Positions 53,476 through 63,504 of a stretch of DNA of 64,000 nt are shown one piece after another. Each line of letters starts with the position of its first letter. Position 1 is the stretch's first letter. The notes beneath the pieces were generated by a model that had not been told where the DNA came from, did not search any database, and worked only from the letters and a program-made list of their open reading frames with translations. Source of the DNA: Agromyces intestinalis (GTDB lineage: Bacteria; Actinomycetota; Actinomycetes; Actinomycetales; Microbacteriaceae). The stretch lies in NCBI RefSeq assembly GCF_008365295.1, contig NZ_CP043505.1, forward strand, positions 310,001-374,000, in the 5' to 3' direction. The translations under genes were made by a program, and so were the position numbers.

Positions 53476-53552
53476 GCTCAAGCTGTCTTCATGAGCTTCG
53501 ACGGGAGACGGATGCCGCCCGGCGAAACGAGAGCGGAGATCCACGCAGAACC

Positions 53553-53618
53553 CCCACGGAACCTGCCGTTCCGTGGGCTCTTGCAGCACCCTGTCTACCC
53601 GCGCCGTGACGACGCGGG
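53553..53618 (-). promoter_or_regulatory. Structured leader of infC
   Basis: Two strong hairpins in the roughly 270 bp between infC and the divergent DUF1844 gene: CCCACGGAAC/GTTCCGTGGG (53553-53577, loop 5 nt) and CCCGCG/CGCGGG (53598-53618). On the minus strand they would form in the infC 5' leader. They could mediate L20 or IF-3 feedback or attenuation; no known class is recognised with certainty. Confidence 0.5.
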
Positions 53619-53732
53619 CGGAGTGCAACGACCCGGTAACCTTGATGAAGCGGTATGCGCGGGTGGGAGAATCTCCACTTTCGTACCGGGGAACTGGCCC
53701 CGGAGCCCGAAACAGTCTAGCAGAGGAATCCG

Positions 53733-54119
53733 GTGACCCACAGTTCCGACGAGCCCACGACCGTGCCCGAGGCCGACGAGGCCGCAGCCGACGCGGTCGA
53801 CGAAGCCACCCGCGACATCGCCGAGGTGCCCGCGGTCGAGATCATCACGACCGCCGCCGTGCACCTGATGAGCGCCGCGGCGGTCAAGGTCGGGCTCGCC
53901 GACGACCCCGACGCGCAGCTCGACCTCGACGAGGCGCGCAAGCTCATCAACGCCCTCGCGGGGCTCATCACGGCCGGCGCCCCCGAGATCAGCGACATGC
54001 ACGCACGCAGCCTGCGCGACGGACTGCGGTCGCTGCAGCTGGCGTTCCGCGAGGCCTCCCCCATCCCCGACGCGATCGGGCACGGGCCCGGTGAGAAGTG
54101 GACGGGGCCGGTCACCTGA
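53733..54119 (+). CDS. DUF1844 family protein
   Basis: A 128-residue protein whose core, EIITTAAVHLMSAAAVKVGLADDPDAQLDLDEARKLINALAGLI, is the DUF1844 signature of helices; an acidic disordered start of about 35 residues precedes it. Function is unknown, but its place divergent from infC is conserved in Actinobacteria (established context). GTG start at 53733 with AGAGGA upstream. Confidence 0.88.
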   Translation: MTHSSDEPTTVPEADEAAADAVDEATRDIAEVPAVEIITTAAVHLMSAAAVKVGLADDPDAQLDLDEARKLINALAGLITAGAPEISDMHARSLRDGLRSLQLAFREASPIPDAIGHGPGEKWTGPVT

Positions 54120-54149
54120 GCCGTTCCGTCCGTCTGCGCCGTTGCACGC

Positions 54150-54929
54150 TCACCGCTGGCAGTTCGGGCACCAGAACGTGACGCGCTCCTCACCCTCGAC
54201 GCGGCCGAGCTCGCCCCGGTCGATGCGAGTGCCGCAGCGGCGGCACGGCTCGCCGCCGCGCCCGTAGACCCAGAGTCGCTCACCGCGTCGGTCGACGCCC
54301 GTGGTCACCCGCGCGATGCGGTCGCGGTTCGCGACGATGAGCCGTCGCCCCAGGTCGACGACCGCGTCGAGGTCGGACACGTCGCCGATGCGCCGGTGCG
54401 GTCGGATGCCTCGGAGGAAGCACAGCTCGTTGACGTAGACGTTGCCGAGGCCGGCGAGGTTGCGCTGGTCGAGCAGGGCCACCGCGATCGGCACGTCGGG
54501 AGCTGTCGCGATACGTCGCACCGCCTCTCCGGCATCCCAGTCGGGTCCGAGCAGGTCGGGCCCGAGGTATCCGACCGCATCGGGCTCGGCGTCGCGCGCG
54601 ATGACCTCGACCATGCCGAGCTCGAACCCCACCGCCACCGCGTCGGACGTCTCGAGCACCGCGCGAGCCAGGTGAGCCGGGCGGTTCCACCGCTCGCCCG
54701 GCCGGAACACCCGCCAGCTGCCCTCCATCTTCAGGTGGGAGTGGATTGTGGCATCGCCCGTGCGAATGAGCAGGTGTTTGCCGCGCGCGGCGACCTCGTC
54801 GACCGTGCGGCCCGACAGGTCGACGGTCGCGAACCTCGGCACCCGGAAGTCGGTGCGGGTGAGCAGCCGGCCCTCGAGCGCCCGCCGGAGCCGCACTGCG
54901 GTCTGGAAGACGGTGTCACCCTCGGGCAT
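54150..54929 (-). CDS. Fpg/Nei-family DNA glycosylase (Nei2-like)
   Basis: A 259-residue base-excision enzyme for oxidised bases. The start MPEGDTVF gives Pro2 and Glu3 as catalytic residues, in the Nei form rather than MPELPEVE of Fpg. GKHLLIRTGDATIHSHLKMEGSW follows, then the helix-two-turn-helix LLDQRNLAGLGNVYVNELCF and a C-terminal zinc finger (CRRCG ... WCPNC). Overlaps lhr by 14 bp, so both are co-transcribed. Confidence 0.95.
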   Translation of the reverse strand: MPEGDTVFQTAVRLRRALEGRLLTRTDFRVPRFATVDLSGRTVDEVAARGKHLLIRTGDATIHSHLKMEGSWRVFRPGERWNRPAHLARAVLETSDAVAVGFELGMVEVIARDAEPDAVGYLGPDLLGPDWDAGEAVRRIATAPDVPIAVALLDQRNLAGLGNVYVNELCFLRGIRPHRRIGDVSDLDAVVDLGRRLIVANRDRIARVTTGVDRRGERLWVYGRGGEPCRRCGTRIDRGELGRVEGEERVTFWCPNCQR

Positions 54930-57900
54930 CGATGCGGAGCCCCTTCGGCGTCTCGGCGAACCCGGCGGCCTGCAGCGCCCGGCCGAGCGGTGTGCCGATG
55001 ACGAAGCCGCCGTTGACGCTCTCGACCGCGAGCCGCCGGACGCGGCCGCTGCGAACGAGTCCGGCGATCGCGTCGGCAGCCGCCCGCAGCACCCGTTCGT
55101 CGTCGACGTAGGCGAGCATGGTCTTGCCGCCGCGTTCGACGTAACCGACGAGCTCGCCGTCGACGAGGGCGACGAGCGCCCCGGCCTTGCGCGCCGCACG
55201 GTGCGAGCTCTCGCCCGGCGGATCGGGCCAGCCCAGGGCGGCGCCGTACGCGTTCGCCGGGTCGGTCGCGGCGAGCACGACGACCTTCGGCTCGTCGGCG
55301 GTCGGCCGGTCGTCGCGATCGGCATAGCCCCGCAGGCGGTCGACCGCACCCGCGCCGGCGAACTGCGCGGCGCCGAGCCGGTCGACGAAGTAGCCGCGGC
55401 GCGCGCGACCCGACTCCTCGAATCCGCGCAGCGTGCGGTAGACGAGCGCGAACCCGCCGATGACCCCTTCGGCGACGGCGGTGCCGCGCGTGACCACGCC
55501 GTACCGGTCGAGCAACATCTCGCCGAGGGCGTGCGCACGGCGGGTGGCATCGTCGTCGGGAACCGGCAGGATCGACCACCGGCCCGCGACCGAGGGCGGC
55601 CCGGTACGGCTCGGCATGCTGGGTCGCGGGAGCGACCTGCCCCGGAGCATCCGCGACCTGGGCGTTTGGCGCGGAGCCTTGTGCGCGCTGCGCCCGCCCG
55701 CGACGAGCGCGCGCAGCGGGGCGAACGTGTCGTTCGTGATCAGACCGGCCCAGGCGAGGCCCCACAGCGCCTCGACCAGTTCGTCGTCGGCGACGGGGCT
55801 CTCGAGTTCACCGAAGCTGCCAACCGCGTCGGCGAGCTGGCGGAAGAAGTAGGCGCCGCCCGACCCGAGGGCGACGAGGATCTCGCGCTGCAACGGCGTC
55901 GTCTCGACCTCGAGCGCCGGCTCGAGCGTGAGCGGCGCCGACTCGGCCAGGTGCAGTGTGACCCACCCGTCGTCGCCGGCGAGCGCGCCGGCGCCCGCCC
56001 ACACGACCTCGCCGGTCGCCATCAGCTCGTCGAGCATCGCGGGGCTGTAGTCGGAGACTCGTGCCGGGAGCACCAGCGATTCCCACGCCGACGCGGGAAG
56101 GCGCGCGCCTTCGAGCTGCTCGATCGCCGCCAGCACGCCGTCGATGCCGCGCAGCGGCCGGCCGACGTGCTGCCACTCGGGCAGGAACCTCGCCAGTGCC
56201 CGCTGCGGCACTGGCTCGACCTCGTGGCGCAGCGCGGCCAGCGAGCGCCGGCGAAGCCGCCGCAGCACCTCGGCGTCGCACCACTCGGTCGTGGTGCCGT
56301 TCGGGCGGAACTCGCCCTCGACGACGCGCCGCTCGTCGGCGAGCCGGCGCAGCGCGGCCTTCGCGACCGCGACCCCGATACCGAACCGATCGGCGGCCTC
56401 CTCTGCGCCGAACGGGCCGTGCGTACGCGCATACCGGCCGACCAGATCGCCGAGCGGATCGCCGACGTGCTCGGCGAACGCCACGGCGACGCCCGGTGGC
56501 ACCGGGACGCCGAGCGCATCACGCAGCCGACCGACGTCCTCGACGGCAGCGACGTGCTCGCGCCCCGCGAAGGTGAGCCGCACCGCTCGCCGCGCCGCGA
56601 TGAGCTCGGCGGTCGCCGACGAGGCATCCGTGTCGTCGGCGACGCGTGCGGCGACCTCGTCGTCGGTCAGCGGACCGAGCACGCGAAGCAGGTCGGCGAC
56701 GCCCTCGGTGCCGCGCACCCTGCGGTCGTCGGCGAGTCGCTGCAGCTCGCGCTCGGTCTGCTCGATGACGCCGGGGTCGAGCAGCTCGCGCAACTCGACC
56801 CGGCCGAGGAGCTCGCCGAGCAGGGCCGAGTCGATCGCCAGCGCGGCCGCTCTGCGCTCGGCCAGGGGCGAGTCGCCCTCGTACATGAACGCGCCGACGT
56901 AGCCGAACAGGAGTGAGCTGGCGAAGGGGCTCGGCGAATCCGTCGTGGTCTCGACCAGGCGCACCCGCCGTGCGGCGATGTCGCGCGCGAGCTCGGTCAG
57001 CGCGGGCACGTCGTAGACGTCTTGCAGCACCTCGCGCACGGTCTCGAGGATGATCGGGAAGGTCGGGAAGGCGCTCGCGACCTCGAGCAGCTGCGCGGCG
57101 CGCTGGCGCTGCTGCCAGAGCGGCGAGCGCCGCCCGGGCTGGTAGTTCGGCAGCAGCAGGGCGCGTGCCGCGCACTCGCGGAATCGGCTCGCGAACAGCG
57201 CCGAACTGCCCACCTCGTCGGTCACGAGCTGTTCGAGCTCGTCGGCCTCGAACACGAACAGGTCGGCACCCGGCGGATCGACCCCGGTGTCGGGAATGCG
57301 CACGATGATGCCGTCGTCGGCGGCGACCGCAGCACCGTCGACGCCGTGCCGCTCACGCACCCGTGCGGCCACCGCGAGTGCCCACGGTGCGTGCACCGGC
57401 ATGCCGAACGGCGAGTGCAGGATGACCCGCCAGTCGCCCAACTCGTCGCGGGTGCGTTCGACCACCAGCGTGCGATCGCTCGGCACGTGCCCGGTTGCCT
57501 TGCGCTGGTCGGCGAGGAAGGCGAGCAGATTCGCGGCCGCGAATCGGTCGAGGCCGGCGGCGGTGATGCGCACCTGCGCGTCGGCGACGGCGGCCGTCGA
57601 GAGCTCGCGCATGAACCCGCCGAGGGCCCGCCCGAGCTCGGCGGGCCGGCCGAGCCCGTCGCCCTTCCAGAACGGCACCCGCCCGGGCTGTCCGAACGCG
57701 GGCACCACGTTCACCCGATCGAACGTGATCTCTTGGATGCGCCAGCTCGTCGCGCCGAGCGCGAACACGTCGCCGACTCGCGACTCGTAGACCATCTCTT
57801 CGTCGAGTTCGCCCACGCGCCGACCGCCCGCCTCGTCGCCGACGAGGAACACGCCGAACATGCCTCGATCGGGGATCGTGCCGCCGCTGGTGACGGCGAG

Positions 57901-59469
57901 CCGTTGCGCACCGGGGCGGCCGACGATCGTGCCGGCCTGGCGATCCCACACGATGCGCGGGCGCAGCTCGCCGAAGCGGTCGGACGGATAGCGGCCGGCG
58001 AGCAGGTCGAGCGTCGCCTCGTACGCCGACCTCGGCAGACCGGCGAACGGCGCCGCACGCCGCACCGCGTCGAACCACCCGTCGACGTCGAGCGGATCGA
58101 CCGCGGCGGCCGCGATGGTCTGCTGGGCGAGGATGTCGAGCGGGTTCGCCGGCACCCGCATGGTCTCGATCGCGCCCGCGAGCATGCGCTCGCTCGTGAC
58201 CGCTGCGTGCACGAGGTCGGCGCGCTGCTTCGGGAAGATCACCCCGCGCGACACCTCGCCCACCTGGTGGCCGGCTCGGCCGAGCCGCTGCAGCCCGCTC
58301 GAGACCGAGGGCGGCGACTCGACCTGCACGACCAGGTCGACCGCGCCCATGTCGATGCCGAGTTCGAGGCTCGACGTCGCCACCACGCAGCGCAGCCGCC
58401 CGCTCTTCAGGTCGTCTTCGATCTCGGCGCGCTGCTCTTTGCTCACCGAGCCGTGATGGGCGCGGGCGAGCACCTGCGGCGCGCCAGACGTCGAGCCCGA
58501 CTGCGCCATGACCGCAGCGGGCGGACCGGTCGCCGCGTTGGCCACGAGGAGCGCGTCGCGTTCGGATGCCTCGAGCGCGAGTTCGTTCAATCGCGCCGTG
58601 AGGCGTTCGGCGAGCCTGCGGGAGTTGGCGAACACGATCGACGATCGGTGCGCCAGCACCTGGTCGAGGATCGCCTCCTCGACGTGCGGCCAGATCGACC
58701 CGGTCGCGTCGTCGTTCGCGGGCAGCTGCGCCATGTCTTCGACCGGCACCACCACCCGCAGGTCGAACCGCTTCTCGCTCGGCGGGGCGACGATCTCGAC
58801 CGGCGCGCTCGCGCAGAGGAACCGCGCCACCTCGTCGACCGGCCGCACCGTCGCCGAGAGCCCGATGCGCTGGGCGGGCTTCGGCAGCAGCGCGTCGAGG
58901 CGCTCGAGCGAGAGCGCGAGGTGCGCGCCGCGCTTCGTCGCCGCGACTGCGTGGATCTCGTCGACGATCACCGTCTCGACGGTGCGAAGGGTTTCGCGCG
59001 CCTGCGAGGTGAGCATGAGGAACAGCGACTCGGGCGTGGTGATGAGGATGTCGGGCGGCGTACGCAGCAGCGCACGCCGGTCGGAGGCGGGGGTGTCGCC
59101 CGAGCGCACCCCGACGCTCACGTGCGGCGGCTCGACGCCGAGTCGCTCGGACACCCGTGCGATACCGGTGAGCGGCGCCCGCAGGTTGCGTTCGACGTCG
59201 ACGCCGAGCGCCTTCAGCGGCGAGAGGTACACGACACGCGTGCCGGACTCGGTCGGCGGCGGCTCGGCGTGCAGCCGGTCGATCGCCGAGAGGAACGCCG
59301 ACAGCGTCTTGCCCGACCCCGTCGGCGCGACGACCAGGGCGTGCGCGCCGCGCCCGATCGCCGCCCACGCGGCGGCCTGCACGGTCGTCGGCGCGCGGAA
59401 CGACTCGGCGAACCACGTGCGCGTGGCTTCCGAGAAGGCGTCGAGCGGGGCATCCACCATCCCGTCCAT
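54916..59469 (-). CDS. lhr: Large ATP-dependent helicase Lhr
   Basis: A 1517-residue superfamily 2 helicase, the actinobacterial long form. Motif I APTGSGKTLSAFL is at about residues 47-59, DEIH at 160, LSATVRP, IVFANSRRLAERL and QRLGRAGHQVG (motif VI) complete the core; a winged helix and Lhr-specific domain cover the rest, with long winged-helix tandem repeats after residue 900. In mycobacteria Lhr is induced by DNA damage (established). ATG 59469 is chosen; 59490 and 59460 are in-frame alternatives. Two copies of the 11-mer. Confidence 0.95.
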   Translation of the reverse strand: MDGMVDAPLDAFSEATRTWFAESFRAPTTVQAAAWAAIGRGAHALVVAPTGSGKTLSAFLSAIDRLHAEPPPTESGTRVVYLSPLKALGVDVERNLRAPLTGIARVSERLGVEPPHVSVGVRSGDTPASDRRALLRTPPDILITTPESLFLMLTSQARETLRTVETVIVDEIHAVAATKRGAHLALSLERLDALLPKPAQRIGLSATVRPVDEVARFLCASAPVEIVAPPSEKRFDLRVVVPVEDMAQLPANDDATGSIWPHVEEAILDQVLAHRSSIVFANSRRLAERLTARLNELALEASERDALLVANAATGPPAAVMAQSGSTSGAPQVLARAHHGSVSKEQRAEIEDDLKSGRLRCVVATSSLELGIDMGAVDLVVQVESPPSVSSGLQRLGRAGHQVGEVSRGVIFPKQRADLVHAAVTSERMLAGAIETMRVPANPLDILAQQTIAAAAVDPLDVDGWFDAVRRAAPFAGLPRSAYEATLDLLAGRYPSDRFGELRPRIVWDRQAGTIVGRPGAQRLAVTSGGTIPDRGMFGVFLVGDEAGGRRVGELDEEMVYESRVGDVFALGATSWRIQEITFDRVNVVPAFGQPGRVPFWKGDGLGRPAELGRALGGFMRELSTAAVADAQVRITAAGLDRFAAANLLAFLADQRKATGHVPSDRTLVVERTRDELGDWRVILHSPFGMPVHAPWALAVAARVRERHGVDGAAVAADDGIIVRIPDTGVDPPGADLFVFEADELEQLVTDEVGSSALFASRFRECAARALLLPNYQPGRRSPLWQQRQRAAQLLEVASAFPTFPIILETVREVLQDVYDVPALTELARDIAARRVRLVETTTDSPSPFASSLLFGYVGAFMYEGDSPLAERRAAALAIDSALLGELLGRVELRELLDPGVIEQTERELQRLADDRRVRGTEGVADLLRVLGPLTDDEVAARVADDTDASSATAELIAARRAVRLTFAGREHVAAVEDVGRLRDALGVPVPPGVAVAFAEHVGDPLGDLVGRYARTHGPFGAEEAADRFGIGVAVAKAALRRLADERRVVEGEFRPNGTTTEWCDAEVLRRLRRRSLAALRHEVEPVPQRALARFLPEWQHVGRPLRGIDGVLAAIEQLEGARLPASAWESLVLPARVSDYSPAMLDELMATGEVVWAGAGALAGDDGWVTLHLAESAPLTLEPALEVETTPLQREILVALGSGGAYFFRQLADAVGSFGELESPVADDELVEALWGLAWAGLITNDTFAPLRALVAGGRSAHKAPRQTPRSRMLRGRSLPRPSMPSRTGPPSVAGRWSILPVPDDDATRRAHALGEMLLDRYGVVTRGTAVAEGVIGGFALVYRTLRGFEESGRARRGYFVDRLGAAQFAGAGAVDRLRGYADRDDRPTADEPKVVVLAATDPANAYGAALGWPDPPGESSHRAARKAGALVALVDGELVGYVERGGKTMLAYVDDERVLRAAADAIAGLVRSGRVRRLAVESVNGGFVIGTPLGRALQAAGFAETPKGLRIDARG

Positions 59470-59516
59470 CCTGCCGCGCACCGCCGACATCCGCGCAGCG
59501 CTGCGGTCGGCGCCGT

Positions 59517-60902
59517 TCAGCCGTCCGAGGGCAGTTCGCCGAGCACCCGCTCGACGGCTTCGATCGTGCGGGCCACCTCCGTGGCATCCGTGCCTCGATT
59601 GCTCACCGAGAAGCGCACGATCTCGCGACCCCTCCAGCGCGACGGCGATGCCCAGACGACGCCGTCGTCGACCAGACCGCGCACGAGCGCCGCCGTGCGT
59701 GCGTCGTCCTCGGCCGCGACGCAGACCTGCGTGAAGACGACGTCGTTGACGATCTCGAGCCCGGGCAGGGCGGCGAGGCCGTCGGCGAGGTCGCGAGCCG
59801 ATGCGACGAGGCCGTCGACGAGGTCGGCGACGCCGGCCCGTCCGAGCGAGCGCAGCGTCGCCCACACGGACACGCCGCGGGCCCGGCGCGACAACTCGGG
59901 CGTGTGATCGTACGGTTCGGACACGGCGCCGGGGACGGGCAGGTACGCCGCGTGGGCGCCGAGCGCCGCCGCCATCGCCGACTCGTCGCGTACGATCGCC
60001 ACGCCGCAGTCGTAGGGCACGTTGAGCGTCTTATGCGCGTCGGTCGCCCATGAGTCGGCCGCCTCGAAGCCCGTCACGAGGTGCCGCAGCGACGGACTCG
60101 CCGACGCCCACAGCCCGAATGCCCCGTCGACGTGCACCCACGCGCCCGCGGCGTGCGCGACGTCGATCGCCGCCGCGAAGTCGTCGAAGGCGCCCGAGTG
60201 CACGTCGCCGGCCTGCAGCGCGACGATCACCGGCCCGGCGCCCTCGGCGAGCGCGGCCTCGAGGCCGCGCACGTCGATACGGCCCTCGTCGTCGGCCCCG
60301 ACCGTGCGCGGCAGGCCGAGGCCCGCCATCCGGCCCGCGAGCGCCATCGAGCTGTGCACGGCGTCGCCGGCGAGGAACCGCACCGGGGGTGCGCCCGCCA
60401 GGCCATCGCGTTCGACGTCCCATCCGGCTCGCCGCAGCACCTCGCCCCGCGCGGACAGCACGCACGAGAGGTTCGCCGTGGTGCCGCCGGTGACGAAGCC
60501 GACCCCGCTGCCCGGCGGCAGCCCGAAGAGGTCGAGCAGCCACCTCGCGGCCAGTTCCTCGACGGCTGCGGTGCCCGGCGTCGGGATGCGCGAGCCGGTG
60601 TTCTGGTCCCATGCCGAGACGAGCCAGTCCGCGCCGAGCGCGGCGGGGTGGATGCCACCGATCACGAACCCGTAGAACCGCGGCGACGACATCGCCGTGA
60701 GTCCCGGCTCGATCGCCTCGGCCAGCTCGTCGATGACGGCGGCGGGATCGCGGCCTTCATCATCGAGTTCGGTACCGAGCGCCGCAGCGACCTCCTCGGG
60801 TGTCGCAGCCGCAGCGACCGGCCGCTCCCCCACCGAGTTCAGCCACTCGCGCGCGTGGTGCTCGGCCGCGGCCAGCACCGCCGTGTACTCGTCATCGGGC
60901 AT
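59517..60902 (-). CDS. PLP-dependent decarboxylase (group II, aromatic-L-amino-acid type)
   Basis: A 461-residue fold type I enzyme. SSPRFYGFVIGGIHPAALGADWLVSAWDQN near residue 75, GVGFVTGGTTANLSCVLSAR (about 135), HVDGAFGLWA and SWATDAHKTLNVPYDCG with the PLP Lys (about 275) match group II decarboxylases. The substrate may be an aromatic or acidic amino acid or something else; the family also includes aldehyde synthases. It lies upstream of lhr (47-bp gap). Start ATG 60902. Confidence 0.88.
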   Translation of the reverse strand: MPDDEYTAVLAAAEHHAREWLNSVGERPVAAAATPEEVAAALGTELDDEGRDPAAVIDELAEAIEPGLTAMSSPRFYGFVIGGIHPAALGADWLVSAWDQNTGSRIPTPGTAAVEELAARWLLDLFGLPPGSGVGFVTGGTTANLSCVLSARGEVLRRAGWDVERDGLAGAPPVRFLAGDAVHSSMALAGRMAGLGLPRTVGADDEGRIDVRGLEAALAEGAGPVIVALQAGDVHSGAFDDFAAAIDVAHAAGAWVHVDGAFGLWASASPSLRHLVTGFEAADSWATDAHKTLNVPYDCGVAIVRDESAMAAALGAHAAYLPVPGAVSEPYDHTPELSRRARGVSVWATLRSLGRAGVADLVDGLVASARDLADGLAALPGLEIVNDVVFTQVCVAAEDDARTAALVRGLVDDGVVWASPSRWRGREIVRFSVSNRGTDATEVARTIEAVERVLGELPSDG

Positions 60903-61178
60903 GTCGTGCTCCCCTCGAACGACACGCCCATCATGCGCCGCGCGCGCCGCAGCGGCAATCCGGCTCTTCCCCTGCGGGGTGTGGGCGGGGCGGAGCGTCG
61001 GCGATACTGTCGGCGAGGAGGGCGAGGAGTACGGGTCCAGCATGCTGCGGCGGCGGCTCCTGCGCGAGCACCCGGCCGGGTGGAGGCGGCTCTGGTCGCT
61101 GCCGGCCGAGTGATTTCCTTCAAGCGCGACAGCGAGCAACTCCTCACCAGAAGGTATTCCAACGCAGAGGAGCGCCCC
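60903..61178 (+). other. 276-bp gap between divergent genes
   Basis: The gap carries the promoters of the decarboxylase (minus) and the RibD-C gene (plus). A 23-codon ORF at 61042-61113 (MLRRRLLREHPAGWRRLWSLP) is seen but has no support. GCAGAGGAG at 61164-61172 serves the downstream gene. Nothing else is recognised. Confidence 0.5.
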
Positions 61179-61760
61179 ATGAGCACAGTGGTCATGAATG
61201 CCTCGGTGTCGGTCGACGGCTTCATCGCCGACGAGAACGACGATCCGGGACCGCTGTTCGAGTGGTTGGTCAGCGGTGACGTGCCGCTGGATGACAGCGG
61301 CGTCTTGAAGGTGTCGCAGGCGTCCTACGACCACATCCGGCCGTACTGGGATCAGGTCGGGGTGACGATCGCCGGTCGCCACGTCTTCGACATCACGGAC
61401 GGCTGGGACGGGACGCCGCCGAGCGGGATCGACCACGTCGTCGTCGTGACCCACCGGGGCAGGCCCGAAGGCTGGGATCCCGAGGCGCCGTTCCACTTCG
61501 TCGACGGCATCGAGGCCGCCGTGGACAGGGCGCGGGAGCTTGCGGGTGACCGCATCGTCGAGTTCGCCGCAGGCGACGTCGGTGGCCAGGCACTCGTCGC
61601 GGGCCTGGTCGACGAGGTGCGCATGGATGTCGCACCCGTCGTGTTCGGGTCCGGCAAGCGGTACTTCGGGTCGGTCCGCGCGCAGCACCTCTTGGAGGAC
61701 CCCGACGTGGTGATCGAGGGCAACCGGGTGCTTCACCTGCGCTATCGCGTACGCCGTTGA
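61179..61760 (+). CDS. Dihydrofolate reductase family protein (RibD C-terminal domain-like)
   Basis: A 193-residue protein with the RibD_C fold: NASVSVDGFIADENDDPGPLFEWL near the start, TIAGRHVFDITDGWDG, and VVTHRGRP. It should be an NAD(P)H-dependent reductase, but the substrate is unknown; many such proteins in Actinobacteria stand alone. ATG 61179 has GAGGAG 7 nt upstream. Confidence 0.88.
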   Translation: MSTVVMNASVSVDGFIADENDDPGPLFEWLVSGDVPLDDSGVLKVSQASYDHIRPYWDQVGVTIAGRHVFDITDGWDGTPPSGIDHVVVVTHRGRPEGWDPEAPFHFVDGIEAAVDRARELAGDRIVEFAAGDVGGQALVAGLVDEVRMDVAPVVFGSGKRYFGSVRAQHLLEDPDVVIEGNRVLHLRYRVRR

Positions 61761-61861
61761 GCGATCTGGACGGGAGCGAACGGCACACGCGACGACACCC
61801 TCGACTGCAGACCGGGCGATCGTCGGGTCGCTCGGGCGCGCATCGACGCGGCGCGGATGTC

Positions 61862-62653
61862 TCAGCTCGCGGTGAGCCGCACCGTGAGCGAGTCGACCGC
61901 GGTGGCGATCAGGTCGTCAGCCGCCCACCGCCTGGCGAGGCGCGCCGTCGTGGCGTCGAGCTCCTCGCGCGTCAGACCTGCCACGAGGGCCAGGCGCACC
62001 ACCAGCTCTGGGCCGGCGAGCCGCGCGTCGGCGTCTCCGGCGCGCAGCTCGACGCCCACGACCGCGAGCTCGGTCGCGATCGAGCGCTCGAAGGCCGCCT
62101 GCACCTCATCGGACTCGAACGGCGGTCGCCACGGCCGCGACTGCGCCACCGCCCAGACCGCCGGCCGGCGCAGCACGAACTCGCCGGGCGAGCCCGGGTC
62201 GAGCACGACGAGGTCGGTGCCGTCGTCGGCGGCCGCCAGGGCGACGCGCACCCCGTCGGCGGGCACCGGCCGGGCAGCCGGATTCCAGCGCGACATCGCC
62301 GCGACCGACGAGAAGACCGGCAGCACTCGCCGGCCGTCGGGGCCGGCGACCGTGACGATCGAGAGCTCCTGGCTCTTGTCGATGGCGAGACCGTGCGCAC
62401 CGAGCTCGATTCCCCCGTCGCCGAGTTCGGCGAGCAGCGGGATCAGGAGCCGCGAGGCGCCGAACGCCTGCACGACATCGGCCTGCCCGCCGTCACCCGA
62501 CCGGAAGCGGCCGACGGCTGCCGCGAGCAGCGGCGGTGCGCTGCCGTCGTCGGCCGCATGCGGGTTCTGCTCGAACGACCGCCCCGCCCAGGGGCGACCG
62601 GCCGAATCGGCGTCGCCGCCCGGGGTATCCGGTCGCCCAGCGTCCGCGACCAT
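61862..62653 (-). CDS. SseB-family protein
   Basis: A 263-residue protein. The N-terminal half (after a disordered start) contains GASRLLIPLLAELGDGG, then SIVTVAGPDGRRVLPVFSSVAAMSRWNPAARPVPADG, the SseB N-terminal domain core. Function is unclear. In Actinobacteria it follows hisA (established context). Its ATG overlaps the hisA stop (TGATG). Confidence 0.8.
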   Translation of the reverse strand: MVADAGRPDTPGGDADSAGRPWAGRSFEQNPHAADDGSAPPLLAAAVGRFRSGDGGQADVVQAFGASRLLIPLLAELGDGGIELGAHGLAIDKSQELSIVTVAGPDGRRVLPVFSSVAAMSRWNPAARPVPADGVRVALAAADDGTDLVVLDPGSPGEFVLRRPAVWAVAQSRPWRPPFESDEVQAAFERSIATELAVVGVELRAGDADARLAGPELVVRLALVAGLTREELDATTARLARRWAADDLIATAVDSLTVRLTAS

Positions 62654-63399
62654 CAGTGCGAAGCGACGTCCAGGGCTTCGGGCAGCGTGAACGCGCCCGC
62701 GTACAGCGCCTTGCCCACGATCGCGCCCTCGAGGCCCTGGGGAACCAGCTCGCGGAGCGTCGCGATGTCGTCGAGGCTCGAGATGCCGCCCGACGCGACG
62801 ACGGGGCGGCGTGTGCGCTCCATCACCTGACGAAGCAGGTCGACGTTCGGCCCCTGCAGGGTGCCGTCCTTGGTGACGTCGGTGACGACGTAGCGGGCAG
62901 CGCCGGCGTCCTCGAGGCGGTCCATGACGGCCCACAGGTCGCCGCCGTCCTTCGTCCAGCCGCGTGCGGCGAGCGTCGTGCCGCGCACGTCGAGGCCGAC
63001 GGCGATCGCCTCGCCGTACTGCGCGATGACCGAGGCCGCCCACTCGGGGTTCTCGAGGGCCGCGGTGCCGAGGTTGATGCGCTTCGCGCCGATCTCGAGC
63101 GCGTGCTCGAGCGACGCGTCGTCGCGGATGCCGCCCGAGAGCTCGACGTTCACACCTCTGACCTGGCGGATGACCTTCTTCAGCACGCCGCCGTTGGATC
63201 CGCGACCGAATGCCGCGTCGAGGTCGACGAGGTGGATCCACTCGGCGCCCTGGTCGGCCCAGTCGACCGCCGCGTCGACCGGGTCGCCGTAGCTCGTCTC
63301 GGTGCCGGCCTCGCCCTTGGTCAGGCGGACCGCCTTGCCCCCCGCGACGTCGACCGCCGGAAGCAGTACCAGGCGGGGGGTCTTGTTGAACTCACTCAT
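62653..63399 (-). CDS. priA: Phosphoribosyl isomerase A (PriA/HisA)
   Basis: A 248-residue TIM barrel. [21 protein letters not shown] holds the first catalytic Asp (about residue 14), [10 protein letters not shown] and [14 protein letters not shown] the second, with [13 protein letters not shown]. In Actinobacteria without a separate trpF this enzyme acts in both histidine and tryptophan synthesis (established); that double role is assumed here. ATG 63399; the frame upstream to 63447 has no support. Confidence 0.94.
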   Translation of the reverse strand: MSEFNKTPRLVLLPAVDVAGGKAVRLTKGEAGTETSYGDPVDAAVDWADQGAEWIHLVDLDAAFGRGSNGGVLKKVIRQVRGVNVELSGGIRDDASLEHALEIGAKRINLGTAALENPEWAASVIAQYGEAIAVGLDVRGTTLAARGWTKDGGDLWAVMDRLEDAGAARYVVTDVTKDGTLQGPNVDLLRQVMERTRRPVVASGGISSLDDIATLRELVPQGLEGAIVGKALYAGAFTLPEALDVASH

Positions 63400-63504
63400 C
63401 ACTGTCCTCGAATCGGATGCCGCAAATTCGGCGTTCGGCACAGTCACAGCATCCTAGTCGCGTCGGAGCCCCGGCGTTGACCATCACTGAGGCCGGCTCA
63501 GTTC

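Noticed and set aside
57022..59907. 961-codon plus-strand open frame opposite lhr
   Set aside because: Shadow of the lhr helicase gene; composition is His/Arg/Gly-rich without any domain.
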